64,000 nucleotides of DNA, taken from Paludibacterium sp. B53371. GTDB lineage: Bacteria > Pseudomonadota > Gammaproteobacteria > Burkholderiales > Chromobacteriaceae. The stretch covers positions 3,110,311 to 3,174,310 of the forward strand of contig NZ_CP069163.1 in NCBI RefSeq assembly GCF_018802765.1, in the 5' to 3' direction. The notes under the pieces were generated by a model. The model was given only the letters and a program-made list of their open reading frames with translations. It was not told the DNA's origin and did not search any database. Positions 62,680-64,000 of this stretch are shown here, piece by piece. Both the position numbers and the translations under genes were made by a program. Positions within the stretch are counted from its first letter, which is position 1; each line of letters starts with the position of its first letter.

Positions 62680-62692
62680 ATTGGAGGCGGTA

Positions 62693-64000
62693 ATGGAAGC
62701 CCTGACTCGCAACGCGATTGACGCCGACCCCTGGCACAGTTTTGTCTCTGGCAACTGGCAGACTTCGGTCGACGTACGTAACTTCATTCAACTCAACTAC
62801 ACCCCGTATGAAGGCAATGCCGATTTCCTGGCTCCGGCCACCGAGCGCACCAAGGCGCTGTGGGACAAGCTGGGTGAGTTGCTGAAGGAAGAACGTGCAC
62901 GCGGCGTGCTGGATGTTTCGGCTGACCGCGCCTCCAGCATCACGGCACATGACGCTGGCTACATTGACCAGCAAAGCGAACTGATCGTCGGTCTGCAGAC
63001 CGATGCCCCGCTCAAGCGCGCCATCATGCCGAACGGCGGTCTGCGCATGGTCGAAAACGGTCTGGAAGCTTTCGGCTTCCATCTCGACCCGATCATCAAG
63101 GACATCTGGACTCACCATCGCAAGAGCCACAACCAGGGTGTGTTTGATGTCTACACCCCGGAAATCATGGCGTGCCGCAAGTCGGGCGTGATCACCGGTC
63201 TGCCGGATGCCTATGGCCGCGGCCGTATCATCGGCGACTATCGCCGTGTTGCCCTGTACGGCATCGACTTCCTGAAGTCGGATCGTCAGCGCCTGTTCAA
63301 GGAACTGAACGACGCCGTCTTCAATGACGACATCCTGCGTCAGCGCGAAGAGCTGTCGGAACAATTCCGCGCCCTGGAAGAGCTGAAGGAAATGGCCGCC
63401 AAGTACGGCTATGACATCGGCCGCCCGGCTGCCAATGCCCGCGAAGCCATCCAGTGGGTGTATTTCGCCTACCTGGCTGCCGTCAAGGAGCAAAACGGTG
63501 CCGCCATGTCGTTCGGCCGCGTGTCGACCTTCCTCGACGTTTACATCCAGCGTGACCTGGAAGCCGGTGTCCTCACCGAACAGCAAGCGCAGGAAATGAT
63601 CGATGATCTGGTGATCAAGCTGCGTATCGTGCGCTTCCTGCGTACCCCGGAATACGATCAACTGTTCTCCGGCGATCCGACCTGGGTGACCGAAAGTATC
63701 GGCGGCATGGGCGAAGATGGCCGTCCGCTGGTCTCGAAGAGCAGCTTCCGTTTCCTGAACACCCTGTACAACCTGGGCCCGGCACCGGAGCCGAACCTGA
63801 CCGTGCTGTGGTCGACCGAGCTGCCGCAAGGCTTCAAGGACTTCTGCTCCAAGGTCTCGATCGACACCAGCTCGATCCAGTACGAAAACGACGATCTGAT
63901 GCGCCCGCACTGGGGTGATGACTACGGTATCGCCTGCTGCGTGTCGGCCATGCGTATCGGCAAGCAGATGCAGTTCTTCGGTGCCCGTGCCAACCTGGCC
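62693..64000 (+). CDS. pflB: Pyruvate formate-lyase (3' truncated by window)
   Basis: Glycyl-radical enzyme converting pyruvate and CoA to acetyl-CoA and formate under anaerobiosis. The frame is open to the window end (436 codons, no stop), so only the N-terminal 57 % or so is present. GGAGG lies five bases before ATG 62693. Seen: [51 protein letters not shown] and the catalytic Cys-Cys in GIACCVSAM (about residues 420-421). The glycyl-radical site lies beyond the window. A class II FNR promoter precedes it. Confidence 0.95.
   Translation, partial: MEALTRNAIDADPWHSFVSGNWQTSVDVRNFIQLNYTPYEGNADFLAPATERTKALWDKLGELLKEERARGVLDVSADRASSITAHDAGYIDQQSELIVGLQTDAPLKRAIMPNGGLRMVENGLEAFGFHLDPIIKDIWTHHRKSHNQGVFDVYTPEIMACRKSGVITGLPDAYGRGRIIGDYRRVALYGIDFLKSDRQRLFKELNDAVFNDDILRQREELSEQFRALEELKEMAAKYGYDIGRPAANAREAIQWVYFAYLAAVKEQNGAAMSFGRVSTFLDVYIQRDLEAGVLTEQQAQEMIDDLVIKLRIVRFLRTPEYDQLFSGDPTWVTESIGGMGEDGRPLVSKSSFRFLNTLYNLGPAPEPNLTVLWSTELPQGFKDFCSKVSIDTSSIQYENDDLMRPHWGDDYGIACCVSAMRIGKQMQFFGARANLA

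Larger units (their letters stand above)
61985..62692. other. 708-bp AT-rich divergent regulatory region
   Basis: No convincing gene. It holds the sdaC promoter with an FNR-like box (62156-62185), a class II FNR promoter for pflB (62603-62644), two copies of TTCGAAATCGAA (62307 and 62668), and a small CTGGCC/GGCCAG hairpin near 62529. The middle 350 bases show no further structure I can interpret; a long leader, a small RNA or decayed sequence are all possible. Confidence 0.6.

Noticed and set aside
62219-63910. 563-codon open frame on the minus strand
   Set aside because: Antisense to pflB, which is clearly coding on the plus strand though it has no stop in the window.

Overview
The window is a gene-dense, roughly 60-65 % GC piece of a bacterial chromosome. 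Gene content points to a betaproteobacterium of the order Neisseriales, most like the Chromobacterium/Vogesella/Laribacter group. The pointers are metX-metW for methionine, a Neisseria pilHIJK-like minor-pilin cluster, an FtrABCD iron-uptake operon, a Pseudomonas-type homoserine kinase next to polA, and a small MIGRI-like protein. I cannot name the genus from this sequence. I saw no rRNA, tRNA or CRISPR array. Both edges cut through genes: a diguanylate cyclase at the left and pyruvate formate-lyase at the right.

Layout. 1-12.2 kb: c-di-GMP cyclase, YihY-like membrane protein, WrbA, N-carbamoylputrescine amidase, a large hybrid histidine kinase, AmpG-CutC, MetX-MetW, and a YhcC-type radical SAM protein. 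12.2-18.3 kb: MsrPQ periplasmic repair, YbaK, the Fur-controlled ftrABCD iron operon, and ArsC. 18.3-23.1 kb: an EmrR-type MarR repressor and an outer membrane factor/EmrA/EmrB efflux operon, both carrying the same 20-bp operator. 23.1-26.8 kb: a DUF1835-like protein and minor pilins, including a PilW-PilX fusion. 27.4-33.7 kb: amino-acid permease, DNA polymerase I, LOG-family protein, DUF2782 protein, homoserine kinase. 33.7-41.8 kb: YeiE-like LysR/YeiH pair, GNAT, CstA-YbdD, RstAB-like two-component system, HemF.

The accessory core is 41.9-47.0 kb. An exported helical-repeat protein carries a short, AT-richer, exchangeable C-terminal module. It is followed by a 128-aa immunity-like gene, an orphan copy of the C-terminal module with its own immunity-like gene, a third immunity paralogue, and three further small AT-rich genes. 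This has the architecture of a polymorphic toxin locus, but on an N-terminal carrier I do not recognise. A second remnant lies at 57.1-58.1 kb: a 36-aa toxin-like tail directly followed by an AT-rich immunity-like gene, cut by an 18-bp inverted-repeat element next to a decayed IS5-type transposase.

47.0-64.0 kb: azoreductase with divergent LysR, aromatic aminotransferase, YejK, an EEP-family protein, a BtsS/BtsR pyruvate-sensing pair followed by a second CstA-type transporter behind three tandem BtsR boxes, AzlCD, SdaA-SdaC serine catabolism, and pflB behind a near-ideal FNR promoter. Together the BtsSR/CstA, SdaAC and PflB genes form a pyruvate/serine block that is probably oxygen- and nutrient-responsive.
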